From a virus: a DNA stretch of 20,358 bases. Each line of letters starts with the position of its first letter. The stretch's first letter is position 1. The stretch spans positions 1 through 20,358 of IMG/VR virus record IMGVR_UViG_3300032892_000011; one strand, 5' to 3'. Below, one piece after another: positions 5,793-12,758 of this stretch. A model generated the notes under the pieces. The model did not search any database and was not told the origin of the DNA. It saw only the letters and a list, made by a program, of their open reading frames with translations. The position numbers and the translations under genes were made by a program.

Positions 5793-6866
5793 CGCTATTT
5801 GTTACTCGCCGCCGTAGCGGCGGGTCAGGTCATTTCTGCCTGACTCTGCACGTCCTCGCGCGGTTCGTGCAGGCCGGACTGTATCACCATCTGGCGTCCG
5901 CGATTCGCTATGCCATCCTTACGGGGACCGCGATTCGCGACTGACGTTCTCGTTCGCCGCTGCCACTCTGTCTGGCACTCGCGACTGCATGTGCGGCAGG
6001 GCTTGCCGTAGCCTCTCGGCCACGACCGGAACTTGCCCCCGCAAACCTCGCAGGTCCATTCCGGCTTGCCGCCCTTCCAGCGCGGGTTAGCCTCGGCCAT
6101 CAGCCCGTTGCGGATGTCGAAGACCGGCTCCGCATCGCGGACGAGCCCGGCCTTCTCGATCACTTGCCGGATGCAGCCGTCTGCGTCCTTGCAGATGTCG
6201 CCGCCGTGGAAACGGAATACCTCATATCCCGCAGCCTGCATGTCCTTGTCGCGTTGCGCGTCGCGCTCGCGGGACTTGGCGTGCAAGTGCATGTTGCCGT
6301 CCGCCTCGATGACGACCGGCTTCTGGGTGACAAGGATGTCCGCAACGTAGCGGCCGAGTAGCGGTTGTTGCGTGGAGAACGAGATGCCCTCCTTGCGGAG
6401 AGCGCGGTGGAGAAAACTCTCGAGAGGTGAGCCGCCGTGCCGGGGTGCTTGCATCCCCGGTAGCCGCTCCAGCCACTTCTTGCGCTGCTCCTCGCGCCAC
6501 TCTGGGTCGTCCCAGTGCTTGCGTGAGGCTTCGCGCCACGCCTCGGATTTCTTCTGTCCTTTGACGTGCCCACGAGCCTTGAGCGGGATGCCCTGCCGGA
6601 CCAGTTCTTCGCGGACGGTGGTGTTCCGTACGCCGTAGAACCGGGCCAGCCTATTCAGGTTCCCGATCCGCTCGTAGTCCTCTCGGAGGTGACTCCAATC
6701 GCCAGATGCCCTGCGTGCAGTCTCTACGGAGTCCCCAGGCTGCGGGGTTCCCTCGGTATTGCCCTCATCCATACGGAAAATTATAACCTATCCCGTATTC
6801 GCGAAGGGTGTTCACCGATACAGCAGGGTCTTTACCTGCGGATCACTCCGCAGGGCCCCCTAGTTG
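5793..6866 (-). ncRNA. Group I intron 1 in the capsid gene (1074 nt)
   Basis: The 5' splice follows CCCT (last exon base 6867) and the intron ends ATAGCG, with the final G at 5793. This boundary is chosen because it restores frame, leaves U before the cut and G at the end. Close inside are TAGGGGG (P1 partner of CCCT) and a perfect P2 hairpin with arms CCTGCGGA and TCCGCAGG and a GTGA loop (6835-6854). Near the 3' end CCGCCG-CTA-CGGCGG forms a P9-like stem, followed by GGCGAGTAACAA, also found at the end of intron 2. A clear R element is not visible before the endonuclease; GGTGATACAGTCCGG at 5874-5888 resembles an S element and lies inside the endonuclease coding sequence. Group I identity rests partly on homology to intron 2. 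Confidence 0.72.
5825..6772 (-). CDS. Intron-encoded homing endonuclease, Vsr-like (EDxHD / DUF559 type), in intron 1
   Basis: This 315-residue protein begins with a helix-turn-helix-like region (DYERIGNLNRLARFYGVRNT, residues 32-51). The nuclease core at about 115-195 carries E118 (LESFLHRAL), D145 (YVADILV), E156 and D158 in VVIEADGNMH, H162, and D171 or D175 (RERDAQRDKDMQAAGYEVFRF), as expected for the EDxHD homing family related to the mismatch nickase Vsr. A zinc knuckle follows with C241, C244, C259, C262 and C266 after NPRWKGGKPEWT. The ATG at 6772 lacks a good ribosome binding site, as is usual for intron-borne nucleases whose expression is kept low. Its last codons overlap what may be part of the ribozyme core. 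It shares order and motifs with the intron 2 enzyme but is diverged, so the two did not arise by a recent copy. Confidence 0.87.
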   Translation of the reverse strand: MDEGNTEGTPQPGDSVETARRASGDWSHLREDYERIGNLNRLARFYGVRNTTVREELVRQGIPLKARGHVKGQKKSEAWREASRKHWDDPEWREEQRKKWLERLPGMQAPRHGGSPLESFLHRALRKEGISFSTQQPLLGRYVADILVTQKPVVIEADGNMHLHAKSRERDAQRDKDMQAAGYEVFRFHGGDICKDADGCIRQVIEKAGLVRDAEPVFDIRNGLMAEANPRWKGGKPEWTCEVCGGKFRSWPRGYGKPCRTCSRECQTEWQRRTRTSVANRGPRKDGIANRGRQMVIQSGLHEPREDVQSQAEMT

Positions 6867-7318
6867 AGGGTATAAACCGGATACACGAGCCTCGCCGGTG
6901 CGCTGAGGTCGAAAGGCACCAAGCCATATGGAGCCCCGGCACCACCGAGGTTCTGCGCGGTGAAGTTCTTGCGGATCTCCGCGTCGGACTTCAGCCGGTA
7001 CGCCAGCGGCGCGAACGCCGGGTGAGCGGCGAAATCGGTGGACAGGCCGCCGATCACCTCATCGGAGGCGTGCGCTCCCTGGACCATCGCGGCTTTGGTC
7101 CGCATGATCGCGTCGTGCGACTTGGTGAAGATTGCCCCTCCGTCGGCGGCGTCGTCCAGGGGCCTGCCCTTGGTGACGTGACCGACGCCCTTGACCGCCT
7201 TCGCGGCGGTGGAGGTGAGGGCTTCTTCGAAGTTCCTGCCGGACGGGGGCGCTATCCTGGGCGCTCCCCCGGCCCCCATCTGGGGGCTGTTCGCCTCATC
7301 GGCGAGTGTTACTGCCAC
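6867..7318 (-). CDS. Major capsid protein, exon 1 (N-terminal 150 residues)
   Basis: The GTG start at 7318 follows a strong GAGGAG ribosome binding site. The exon encodes the N-arm: VTLADEANSPQMGAG, then EALTSTAAKAVKGVGHVTKG, a helical segment (SHDAIMRTKAAMVQGAHAS) and LIYPVYT-like sequence (RLVYPVYT) that marks entry into the capsid core. Unspliced reading runs only two more codons after the splice site before TAG at 6860, giving a truncated 152-residue product without the capsid fold. It lies directly after the protease/scaffold gene, the expected position for a major capsid gene. The spliced protein is 621 residues, longer than many HK97-fold capsids because of the beta insertion in exon 3. 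Confidence 0.85.
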
Positions 7319-7338
7319 AAAAATGTCTCCTCATGGGC

Positions 7339-10296
7339 TCATGAGGCCACCTCCGGGACGCCTAGCTTGGCGAGGGCCTCGCCGGCGGCCTCACGGACGT
7401 ATGGGTTGGAGTGAGTCGAGTAGGTGCTCTGGAGGTTGCGCCGGACCATTTCCTGGGCACGCGCCGCGTACTCAGCCTGGTCGGGGACGGCCGCCGGCCG
7501 CCTCGTCTTCTGGACCGGGTTGAATGCCAGGCCGGAGAATGCGGCCGTGGACGGGTCTGGCTGGTCAGCGATGGCGTCGATCACCTTCTGCTGTTCAGCG
7601 AGCTTGGTGGTGAAGGTCTCCTGCTGCTCGGCGAGGAGCGCCTTGGTGGAGGACAGTTCGGCAGCGACGGGGGCGAGCGCCTCGGCGACGGCGGTCTTGA
7701 ACAGGTCAGCCGTGGCACTCATGTCCACGGTGAGCGGCTGGAGAACGTGCCGGTCGGTCACCTGCGCCGACTTCTGCACCGTCTCGGCCGGCTCTCCGGC
7801 AGTCTCGCCTTCGCCCTTCTGGGCGAACGTGCGGCCCATCCTGGCCCGCGCCTCGTCCACCGTCATCTTCCCGGACAGGACTTTCTTGCCGAGCTTCTTG
7901 CGCATCTTCTTGAAGCCCTTGTATACGTCCGCGTCAGCGAACATGTCCGCGCCGTCCTCAGGCTCGGCCTTGAACGCGGCAGCGGCAGGAGCAGCCTGCG
8001 CGGGAGCGGGCTCGGGGTCGATGGCCTTGCCGATGCCCGCGATCGGGGGGACGGGGTGGCCTTCGGGCTGGACGCCCCGCAGCGGCCCGTCCTCCACGCC
8101 TTGCGCGTTGACCGTGTTCAGCGGGCACACCTCGGGGAACTGGCGGGACAGATGGCTGTGCATCCGGACCAGCGCCATCCGCTGGTGCTCCTTCTGCATC
8201 TGCGCATACGACAGCTGCGTCGGGACGCCCTGCCGGTCCGGGTACTCCCCGTCGCCCTTCATGTGACTGGGGCTGGGTGACTGGTGCCCGGCAGACAGCG
8301 GGGGCCGGTCGAACGACATCGCGTTCGGCGGCCCGGAGGCAACCTGCGGACCCGAGTTCGGCCCGGCGTAATCCACGGCGTCCGCGGCCCGGCCGTCGGT
8401 CAGGACCGGCCGGTTATACGACTGCGGGGAGATCGATCCCGGGGTGGGGTAGGTGGCGGGGCCGGGGTTCGCGTCGCGGAACGCTTTGAACGCCTCGAGG
8501 CGCCACTGGTTCACGTCGGCGGGCGCGGCGGTCTTCAGCAGGTACGCCGCCTCCCATGCCTCCTGCATCTTCAGGGACTGCTCGAGCGGCCCGGCGGCGG
8601 CGGCGAGGGTCTTACGCTGCCACGCCCGCGAGTCGATCAGGGCGCCCAGGTCCGCGTACGGGTGGTACTTGCCGACGGTCTCGGGGTGGTAGGCGGGGCA
8701 TGTCAGGTCGTGGAGGCGGCCCAGGTCTTCGTCCGCGCCGGCCATCTTGAAGCGGAGCAGCGCGGCGACTTCCGGGTCCGGGGCGAGGTCGGCGGCGAAC
8801 TTCACGCTGTCCGCGTCCTCCTCCGCGGGGACGTCCGACTTCAGCGCGGCCGGGAGAGTGGACTCCATCAGCTCACCGACCGGGGCCGGGTCCATCGGCG
8901 CTGTCGTGACACCCGCCGCGGCGGCCGGGGTGGTGTGGCACTTGGAGCAGAACACCTCGTTCACAGGCCCATCCGGGGACCAGGTGACGGAAGCGGCCCA
9001 CAGGTGGTCCGCGACCGACTTGCAGGACGAGTCGTCGTCCTTATCGTCGCCGTCGTCCCCGTCGTCGTCTTTGGGCTTGTTCAGCCACGGGGGCATCTTC
9101 TTCGGCTTCTTCGCCTTCTTGACCGGCTTGTCCTTGGGCTCAGGCTCAGGCTCGGGGTCCTTGGTGACGTCCGGCTCGGCTTCCTTCAGGGCGGCGTCCA
9201 GGTTCTCCGCGAGTTGGTCGACCGCCTTCTGTGCGCCAGCCTGATCGTGCGCAGCCTCAACGTCTGCGCCGAACTGGGCGACGGCCTCCAGGCCCTTCTT
9301 CACCTCGTCGCTCTCATCGAGCGGATTGGCCACACCCAACTCCCTTGCCCTGCGGGCGATAAGGCGGCGCGCAGCCGCGACGTCACCGTGACCCGAGCGC
9401 GCCAGCGTGGCAGCGTTCGACAGGTCCCCGGCGTTCTCGATCGGATAGGACAGGTTCGGCAGCGCCTTGCCGTCTGCCGCGAGCCTGCGCCGGGTCGCGG
9501 TGTCGATGTCCCGCTTGTAGACCGCCCCTTCGGCGTCCATGACGGCCTTCAGCGCAACGTCTTCCTGCGCTTCGGCTGCGGCCTTGGCGGCGAGTTCGTC
9601 GTAATGCTGCTGGACGAACTTCTGCTTCATCAGCCGGGCCAGGTCATTCGGCGTGAACGTGACCGACAGGTCCTCGGCGAAACCGAACCGTGAGGCATTA
9701 GCCGGAGCGGCGGCGGTCTTGGTCAGCAGGTCGTCATCGAGCGCCTTGGCGAGGAAGTCATCGGAGCCGCCGACCTTGCCGGTGAACTCGCAGGTGCCGT
9801 CAGCTGCTGACTTGGCGATCTCCAGGAAGCATGAACGGTTGGCCGGGGAGTCGACAAGTGACACCTCGACGATCTTGCCGCCCTTGATGACCCCGCCTCG
9901 CGCCTTGCCGGTCACATCCCGCTCGATGACCGGCCGCGAGATGCCGACACTGAACGCCCTGAGGTGGCCTTTCTTCACCAGACGCTGGGCGATGGGCTCG
10001 TCTACGGCGGCCTTGAGCCAGTGGGCTCCGTCGCCATCGCGGTTCACGTCCACCCGGACGGCGGATCCGGCCGGGTCCCGCTGCGCGTTGTGCTGCACGC
10101 GGACCGTCGGGGCGGTGGCTAGGTACTCCTTAAGGGCCGGCCCTGACCAGCCGCTGTCTACCACCTGCTCGTCCGTGTCGACCTCGGGCGTCGTGCAGCG
10201 GCCGTAGACGTAGACGGTGCCGTCCGGCCCCTCGTCCCACTTCTCGATCTCCGCGACCGAGACCCGCGTCAGCTCATCAGTCAAGACAGCGGCCAC
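7339..10296 (-). CDS. Prohead maturation protease fused to large scaffold
   Basis: This 985-residue protein has an HK97-type prohead protease domain at about 20-165. The candidate catalytic residues are H69 (VRVQHNAQRDPAG), S116 (LRAFSVGIS) and E144 (KIVEVSLVDSPANRS), in the order and spacing of the U35/S78 family. Next, at about 255-330, is a region like a phage-associated domain of unknown function (RRRLAADGKALPNLSYPI, then RRLIARRARELG). The rest is low in structure: acidic and lysine-rich tracts (DPEPEPEPKDKPVKKAKK and DDDGDDGDDKDDDSS), a CxxC pair in VFCSKCHTT, and a C-terminal coiled coil (ELSSTKALLAEQQETFTTKL) before a short basic end. This fits a scaffold that is digested during maturation. 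The GTG start follows AAGGAG. It lies just before the capsid gene, the classical order. It is much longer than a simple protease. Confidence 0.88.
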   Translation of the reverse strand: MAAVLTDELTRVSVAEIEKWDEGPDGTVYVYGRCTTPEVDTDEQVVDSGWSGPALKEYLATAPTVRVQHNAQRDPAGSAVRVDVNRDGDGAHWLKAAVDEPIAQRLVKKGHLRAFSVGISRPVIERDVTGKARGGVIKGGKIVEVSLVDSPANRSCFLEIAKSAADGTCEFTGKVGGSDDFLAKALDDDLLTKTAAAPANASRFGFAEDLSVTFTPNDLARLMKQKFVQQHYDELAAKAAAEAQEDVALKAVMDAEGAVYKRDIDTATRRRLAADGKALPNLSYPIENAGDLSNAATLARSGHGDVAAARRLIARRARELGVANPLDESDEVKKGLEAVAQFGADVEAAHDQAGAQKAVDQLAENLDAALKEAEPDVTKDPEPEPEPKDKPVKKAKKPKKMPPWLNKPKDDDGDDGDDKDDDSSCKSVADHLWAASVTWSPDGPVNEVFCSKCHTTPAAAAGVTTAPMDPAPVGELMESTLPAALKSDVPAEEDADSVKFAADLAPDPEVAALLRFKMAGADEDLGRLHDLTCPAYHPETVGKYHPYADLGALIDSRAWQRKTLAAAAGPLEQSLKMQEAWEAAYLLKTAAPADVNQWRLEAFKAFRDANPGPATYPTPGSISPQSYNRPVLTDGRAADAVDYAGPNSGPQVASGPPNAMSFDRPPLSAGHQSPSPSHMKGDGEYPDRQGVPTQLSYAQMQKEHQRMALVRMHSHLSRQFPEVCPLNTVNAQGVEDGPLRGVQPEGHPVPPIAGIGKAIDPEPAPAQAAPAAAAFKAEPEDGADMFADADVYKGFKKMRKKLGKKVLSGKMTVDEARARMGRTFAQKGEGETAGEPAETVQKSAQVTDRHVLQPLTVDMSATADLFKTAVAEALAPVAAELSSTKALLAEQQETFTTKLAEQQKVIDAIADQPDPSTAAFSGLAFNPVQKTRRPAAVPDQAEYAARAQEMVRRNLQSTYSTHSNPYVREAAGEALAKLGVPEVAS

Positions 10297-10304
10297 ACGG
10301 CTCC

Positions 10305-10535
10305 TTACTGTGTTCCTTCAGGGGCCATGCAGCCCGCTTGTCGTTGCAGATCACCCGGGTCCAGCCGGGACCGCACCGCCCACCTGTGCCCCAGCCGCGG
10401 CTCCCCCACCGCCAGGACATAACCCCGCGCGGTCAGCGCCGCCCCGTGCTCGAGGTCCACGACGATCCCGTGACGCTCGCATTCGTTCAGGGCGTCAGCG
10501 ACAGCAGCGAGGAGGACAGCCGGGTCTGCGGTCAC
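10305..10535 (-). CDS. Small hypothetical protein
   Basis: This 76-residue protein starts at a GTG that overlaps the stop of the upstream gene (GTGA), and it ends nine bases before the protease start. It has an N-terminal helix (PAVLLAAVADALNECERHG) and a small beta part (IVVDLEHGAALTARGYVLAV). It may be a small soluble adapter or regulator expressed with the head genes. No family is recognised. The tight coupling on both sides is the main support that it is real. Confidence 0.6.
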   Translation of the reverse strand: MTADPAVLLAAVADALNECERHGIVVDLEHGAALTARGYVLAVGEPRLGHRWAVRSRLDPGDLQRQAGCMAPEGTQ

Positions 10536-10768
10536 TCCCGTGCCGCCACCTGGGGCGTGCCGTCGCGTACCAGCAGGACCAGTTCACCCGCCGGGGCAGT
10601 CCCGGCGGGGTCTCCGTAGAACCCGATCATCTGCATCTCGCTCCATCCGCCGCTACCGCCGACAGCCGGCGCCTGGTAGACGTTGCCGTCGGGGGCGAGC
10701 ACCACGTCGCCGGGCTGGGCGTCGGCGGCGGCCAGGGTGGTCAGGGTGAGCTTCACGGCCGGCCTCAT
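10532..10768 (-). CDS. Small hypothetical protein
   Basis: This 78-residue protein begins at an ATG placed directly after the TAA of the upstream gene. The sequence LAAADAQPGDVVLAPDGNVY followed by WSEMQMIGFYGD and ELVLLVRDG reads as a compact beta domain, perhaps SH3-like. Many phages carry such short proteins between portal and protease. An alternative GTG start four codons further in (VKLTLTT) is possible. No function can be given. Confidence 0.62.
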   Translation of the reverse strand: MRPAVKLTLTTLAAADAQPGDVVLAPDGNVYQAPAVGGSGGWSEMQMIGFYGDPAGTAPAGELVLLVRDGTPQVAARE

Positions 10769-10987
10769 TTACTTCCGGTATTTCCGGAGGATGTAATCCC
10801 AGTACCTGGCGGCCCTCTTCGGTGAGCATCCGCAGGTGACGGTTTCGGTGACGAGCCCGAGAATGACCTGCTGCGCCTCTGCCTGCGGATCGAGCAGAAC
10901 AGGCGAGGCACCCCAGTCCTGGACGGGTTCCCAGCCGTACCGCGTCTTCTTGTACCTGCCGCCCATGGCGGCCACGGGGAGCTTCAC
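10769..10987 (-). CDS. Small hypothetical protein with CxC pair
   Basis: This 72-residue basic protein starts at GTG 10987, which overlaps the stop of the 105-residue gene (GTGA). A longer frame runs upstream to 11233, but that part is the shifted reading of the 105-residue gene and is rich in Arg and Pro, so the short form is preferred. It contains RYKKTRYGWEPVQDWG, a helix with AEAQQVILGLVTETV, and CGCSPKRAARYWDYILRKYRK at the end. The two cysteines with the basic tail could bind nucleic acid or metal, which is speculation. Confidence 0.62.
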   Translation of the reverse strand: MKLPVAAMGGRYKKTRYGWEPVQDWGASPVLLDPQAEAQQVILGLVTETVTCGCSPKRAARYWDYILRKYRK

Positions 10988-11301
10988 GGGTGGTGGCTGC
11001 TCCTCAACTGCTCCCATTCGGCGACCGCGCGCTGGGAGGCTGCCTGGACTTCTGGGGTCACCTTCCCGTGCCCCCAGTGGAGATCTCCCCGTGCCCACCG
11101 CTTGACCGCGTTGATCGCGGTGGCGATGGCCTGCTGCTCGTCCATGCCGCCCCTGATCAGAGCGTGAGCGATGTGCTCGACATAGTTCGGGAGCTTCTGG
11201 GGGTGGCCGACATGGAGGTCTGGGGTGTGCCACAGGCCGTGACTGCCGAGCAGGTCCGGGGTTGCCTCAAGAGAGGGGGTCTGCGCGGACTTTCCTGTCA
11301 C
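10984..11301 (-). CDS. Small helical phage protein (hypothetical)
   Basis: This 105-residue protein has a conserved-looking helical core: HPQKLPNYVEHIAHALI, GGMDEQQAIATAINAVKRWA and VTPEVQAASQRAVAEWEQLR. This pattern (a helix, an AIA-INAVKRWA helix, then a V-x-PEVQAAA-AEWE helix) recurs in small proteins and in portal/MuF tails of actinobacterial phages, where it is of unknown function. The start is GTG 11301, about 25 bases after a candidate minus-strand -10 element. It is the first minus-strand gene after the plus-strand cassette, so it needs its own promoter or depends on read-through from the portal. Confidence 0.7.
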   Translation of the reverse strand: MTGKSAQTPSLEATPDLLGSHGLWHTPDLHVGHPQKLPNYVEHIAHALIRGGMDEQQAIATAINAVKRWARGDLHWGHGKVTPEVQAASQRAVAEWEQLRSSHHP

Positions 11302-11315
11302 CAGTTCGCGCCTTT

Positions 11316-11347
11316 CGTATCAATGCATTGTATCGATACGCTATGAT
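11316..11347. promoter_or_regulatory. Overlapping palindromes with divergent candidate promoters
   Basis: Outer arms CGTATC (11316-11321) and GATACG (11335-11340) enclose two perfect 10-bp palindromes that share a base: CAATGCATTG (11321-11330) and GTATCGATAC (11330-11339). A near-consensus plus-strand -10, TATGAT, lies at 11342-11347 and would start transcription a few bases before the first pentamer array. On the minus strand TACAAT (complement of 11327-11332) could serve the 105-residue gene. The palindromes would cover both promoters, so a dimeric repressor here could set the switch between cassette and head genes. No clear -35 boxes were found. Confidence 0.5.
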
Positions 11348-11357
11348 GAACGACACG

Positions 11358-11447
11358 AAGCAAAGCCGAGTGCAGCTTAGCGTCGCAAAGTTCAGCAGAG
11401 CCGGGCGAAGCAATGTCCAGTCCAGCCACGCAAAGCTCAGCACAGAT
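11358..11447 (+). repeat. Degenerate NAGYN pentamer array, leader copy (18 units)
   Basis: Eighteen consecutive 5-base units run without a phase break. G is at position 3 in all 18, A at position 2 in 14, and C or T at position 4 in 17; positions 1 and 5 vary freely. Examples are AAGCA, GAGTG, CAGCT, TAGCG. It fills almost all of the predicted 5' leader and stops shortly before the ribosome binding site (GGGAAAGGAAAG) of the 206-residue gene. Confidence 0.9.
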
Positions 11448-11467
11448 ACCCAGGGAAAGGAAAGCCC

Positions 11468-12088
11468 GTGGCGGTGACCACGAACGTCTACAAGCTCCAC
11501 CTGATCCTTACTGGTACGAGTCCCCTGGTGGTCAACAACATCAGGGGCGCCGATCCCGACGAGCCCCTCGTTCGGGAGATCAAGAAGATCACCGACAAGA
11601 AGGGCAACATGACCGAGGAGGATCGTCAGCGTCTTGAGTGGCTGAAGTGGATGGTCAGCCTCTACGACGATCCGAAGGGATTCAGCGGCGACCTGCACTT
11701 CCCGGCGGCGGCCATCATGAAGTCGTTCACGCGAGCCGCCTCGCAGTTCCGCGATGGCACCAAGCTTGCCCGCGCCGTTCAGCCCGCACAAGCGATGGTC
11801 GTCATCCAGCACAGCGGCCCCAAGGATCTCGGCCAACTTTACGACGATGACAGGTTCCGGCTGCGGAACATGGTCAACACGAACCCAACGGGTAAGAAGA
11901 CGATGGTGCCGACCGTGCGCCCGATCTTCCCGGAGTGGGGCATGGAACTGGATGCGGTGCTGTTCAACGACATCCTGGGTGAAGCTGACTTCAGCCGCTA
12001 CGCGGACCTTGCTGGAGTCGGCGAGGGCGTCGGGAATGCCCGGCCACTCGGATACGGACGGTTCGGCATTCAGATCCAGAAGCTGTAG
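11468..12088 (+). CDS. RAMP-like (Cas7-fold-like) phage protein, function unknown
   Basis: This 206-residue protein is encoded against the head operon. Its N-terminus reads YKLHLILTGTSPLVVNN (8-24). LHFPAAAIMKSFTRAASQF (77-95) recalls the beta strand plus helix written LPGSSLKGALR in RAMP-type proteins. The end, GVGEGVGNARPLGYGRFGI (183-201), recalls their glycine-rich loop. The middle (MVPTVRPIFPEWGMELDAVL) is typical of a family of uncharacterised phage proteins. No nuclease catalytic set is evident. The GTG start at 11468 follows GGGAAAGGAAAG. RAMP folds bind RNA with regular spacing, and the gene is flanked by 5-nt phased repeats, so nucleic-acid binding is a reasonable guess. Similarity to RAMPs is judged by eye only. 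The stop codon TAG is the first unit of the next array. Confidence 0.72.
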   Translation: MAVTTNVYKLHLILTGTSPLVVNNIRGADPDEPLVREIKKITDKKGNMTEEDRQRLEWLKWMVSLYDDPKGFSGDLHFPAAAIMKSFTRAASQFRDGTKLARAVQPAQAMVVIQHSGPKDLGQLYDDDRFRLRNMVNTNPTGKKTMVPTVRPIFPEWGMELDAVLFNDILGEADFSRYADLAGVGEGVGNARPLGYGRFGIQIQKL

Positions 12089-12234
12089 CGGAGCGGAGCA
12101 TAGCGAAGCGGAGCTAAGTTCAGCGAGCATAGCTCAGTTCAGCCCAGCAGAGCGTAGCGCAGCACGGTCTAGCGCAGTTCAGCATGGCGTAGTTAGCAGA
12201 GCCCAGTAAAGCCAAGCACAGCACAGACCAGCCG
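12086..12234 (+). repeat. Degenerate NAGYN pentamer array, spacer copy (30 units)
   Basis: The array starts with the TAG stop of the 206-residue gene. Eight units in NAGYN register (12086-12125) are followed, after a one-base slip, by thirteen units in AGYNN register (12126-12190), a four-base unit (AGTT, 12191-12194) and eight more (12195-12234). It ends next to GAGAAGGG, the ribosome binding site of the next gene. The repeat thus fills the whole spacer between the two genes. Confidence 0.9.
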
Positions 12235-12251
12235 ATAGAGAAGGGCATCCC

Positions 12252-12758
12252 ATGTCGCCATTCGCCCCGAAGGGTGACCGCTCCCTACGGGTAATCGTCG
12301 CAGAGATGGTCGCAGAGCGATCCCCGGGCGATCTACTCACCTACGAGGATCTCGGGAAGTCGCTTGACCTTGACCCGGATGAGAGGCGTGACCAGATCCG
12401 GCAGGCTGTCTCTGCCGCCCGCCCTATCGTCCTCACTGACCAGAAGCGGGCACTGATCCCGGTACGCGGCCAGGGATACCGGGTCGCCTGGGCGTCCGAG
12501 TTTGCCGGTATCGCCCAGGAGCACCGCCGCAAGGCCGACCGTCAGATCGGCAAGGCGCTCGACATCGTTAAGAACGTGAACGAGAAGGAGCTATCGCCCG
12601 AGGAGCTGAAGCGTCACCGAGCTGTTGCCATGGTCATCACGAACCTGCACACGAGGATGACCAGCGCCGAATCAAGGCTTCAGCAGCTTGAAGAGGCTGT
12701 TTTCGGTTCGCCCCGCCCGGTCATCCAGGGCGAGGTGGAGCGCGATGAACTTACATAG
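12252..12758 (+). CDS. Probable winged-helix DNA-binding protein with C-terminal helical part
   Basis: This 168-residue protein follows the RAMP-like gene. Residues 10-80 look like a winged helix: helix SLRVIVAEMVAER, then LLTYEDLGKSL as helix 2, RRDQIRQAVSAARPIVL as recognition helix, and a wing RALIPVRGQGYRVA. The C-terminal part is helical and charged (EHRRKADRQIGKALDIVKNV, then a heptad-like MTSAESRLQQLEEAVF), suggesting dimerisation. The ATG at 12252 follows GAGAAGGG with good spacing. It may regulate the cassette by binding the palindromes at 11316-11340, or act with the RAMP-like protein; both are inference. Its TAG stop opens the third array. Confidence 0.75.
   Translation: MSPFAPKGDRSLRVIVAEMVAERSPGDLLTYEDLGKSLDLDPDERRDQIRQAVSAARPIVLTDQKRALIPVRGQGYRVAWASEFAGIAQEHRRKADRQIGKALDIVKNVNEKELSPEELKRHRAVAMVITNLHTRMTSAESRLQQLEEAVFGSPRPVIQGEVERDELT

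Noticed and set aside
5825-6772. Vsr mismatch-repair endonuclease
   Set aside because: The nuclease core is Vsr-like, but position inside an intron, the extra helix-turn-helix and zinc knuckle, and a paralogue in the second intron fit homing enzymes.
4395-6866. Programmed frameshifting or a broken capsid pseudogene instead of introns
   Set aside because: The capsid pieces are separated by more than 1 kb each, the joins are in frame at positions fitting group I rules, and intron 2 shows classical core elements.
8284-9693. Long plus-strand frame of 469 codons opposite the protease/scaffold gene
   Set aside because: Antisense shadow of a clear protease/scaffold gene; composition is Arg/Gly/Val-rich with no motif.
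10769-11233. Long version (154 codons) of the 72-residue gene
   Set aside because: The additional N-terminal part is the shifted reading of the 105-residue gene; the GTGA overlap at 10987 gives a natural start.
11262-11477. Plus-strand frame of 71 codons over the promoter and first pentamer array
   Set aside because: It covers the palindromes and the noncoding array, has no ribosome binding site and gives a low-complexity product. The cassette starts at 11468.
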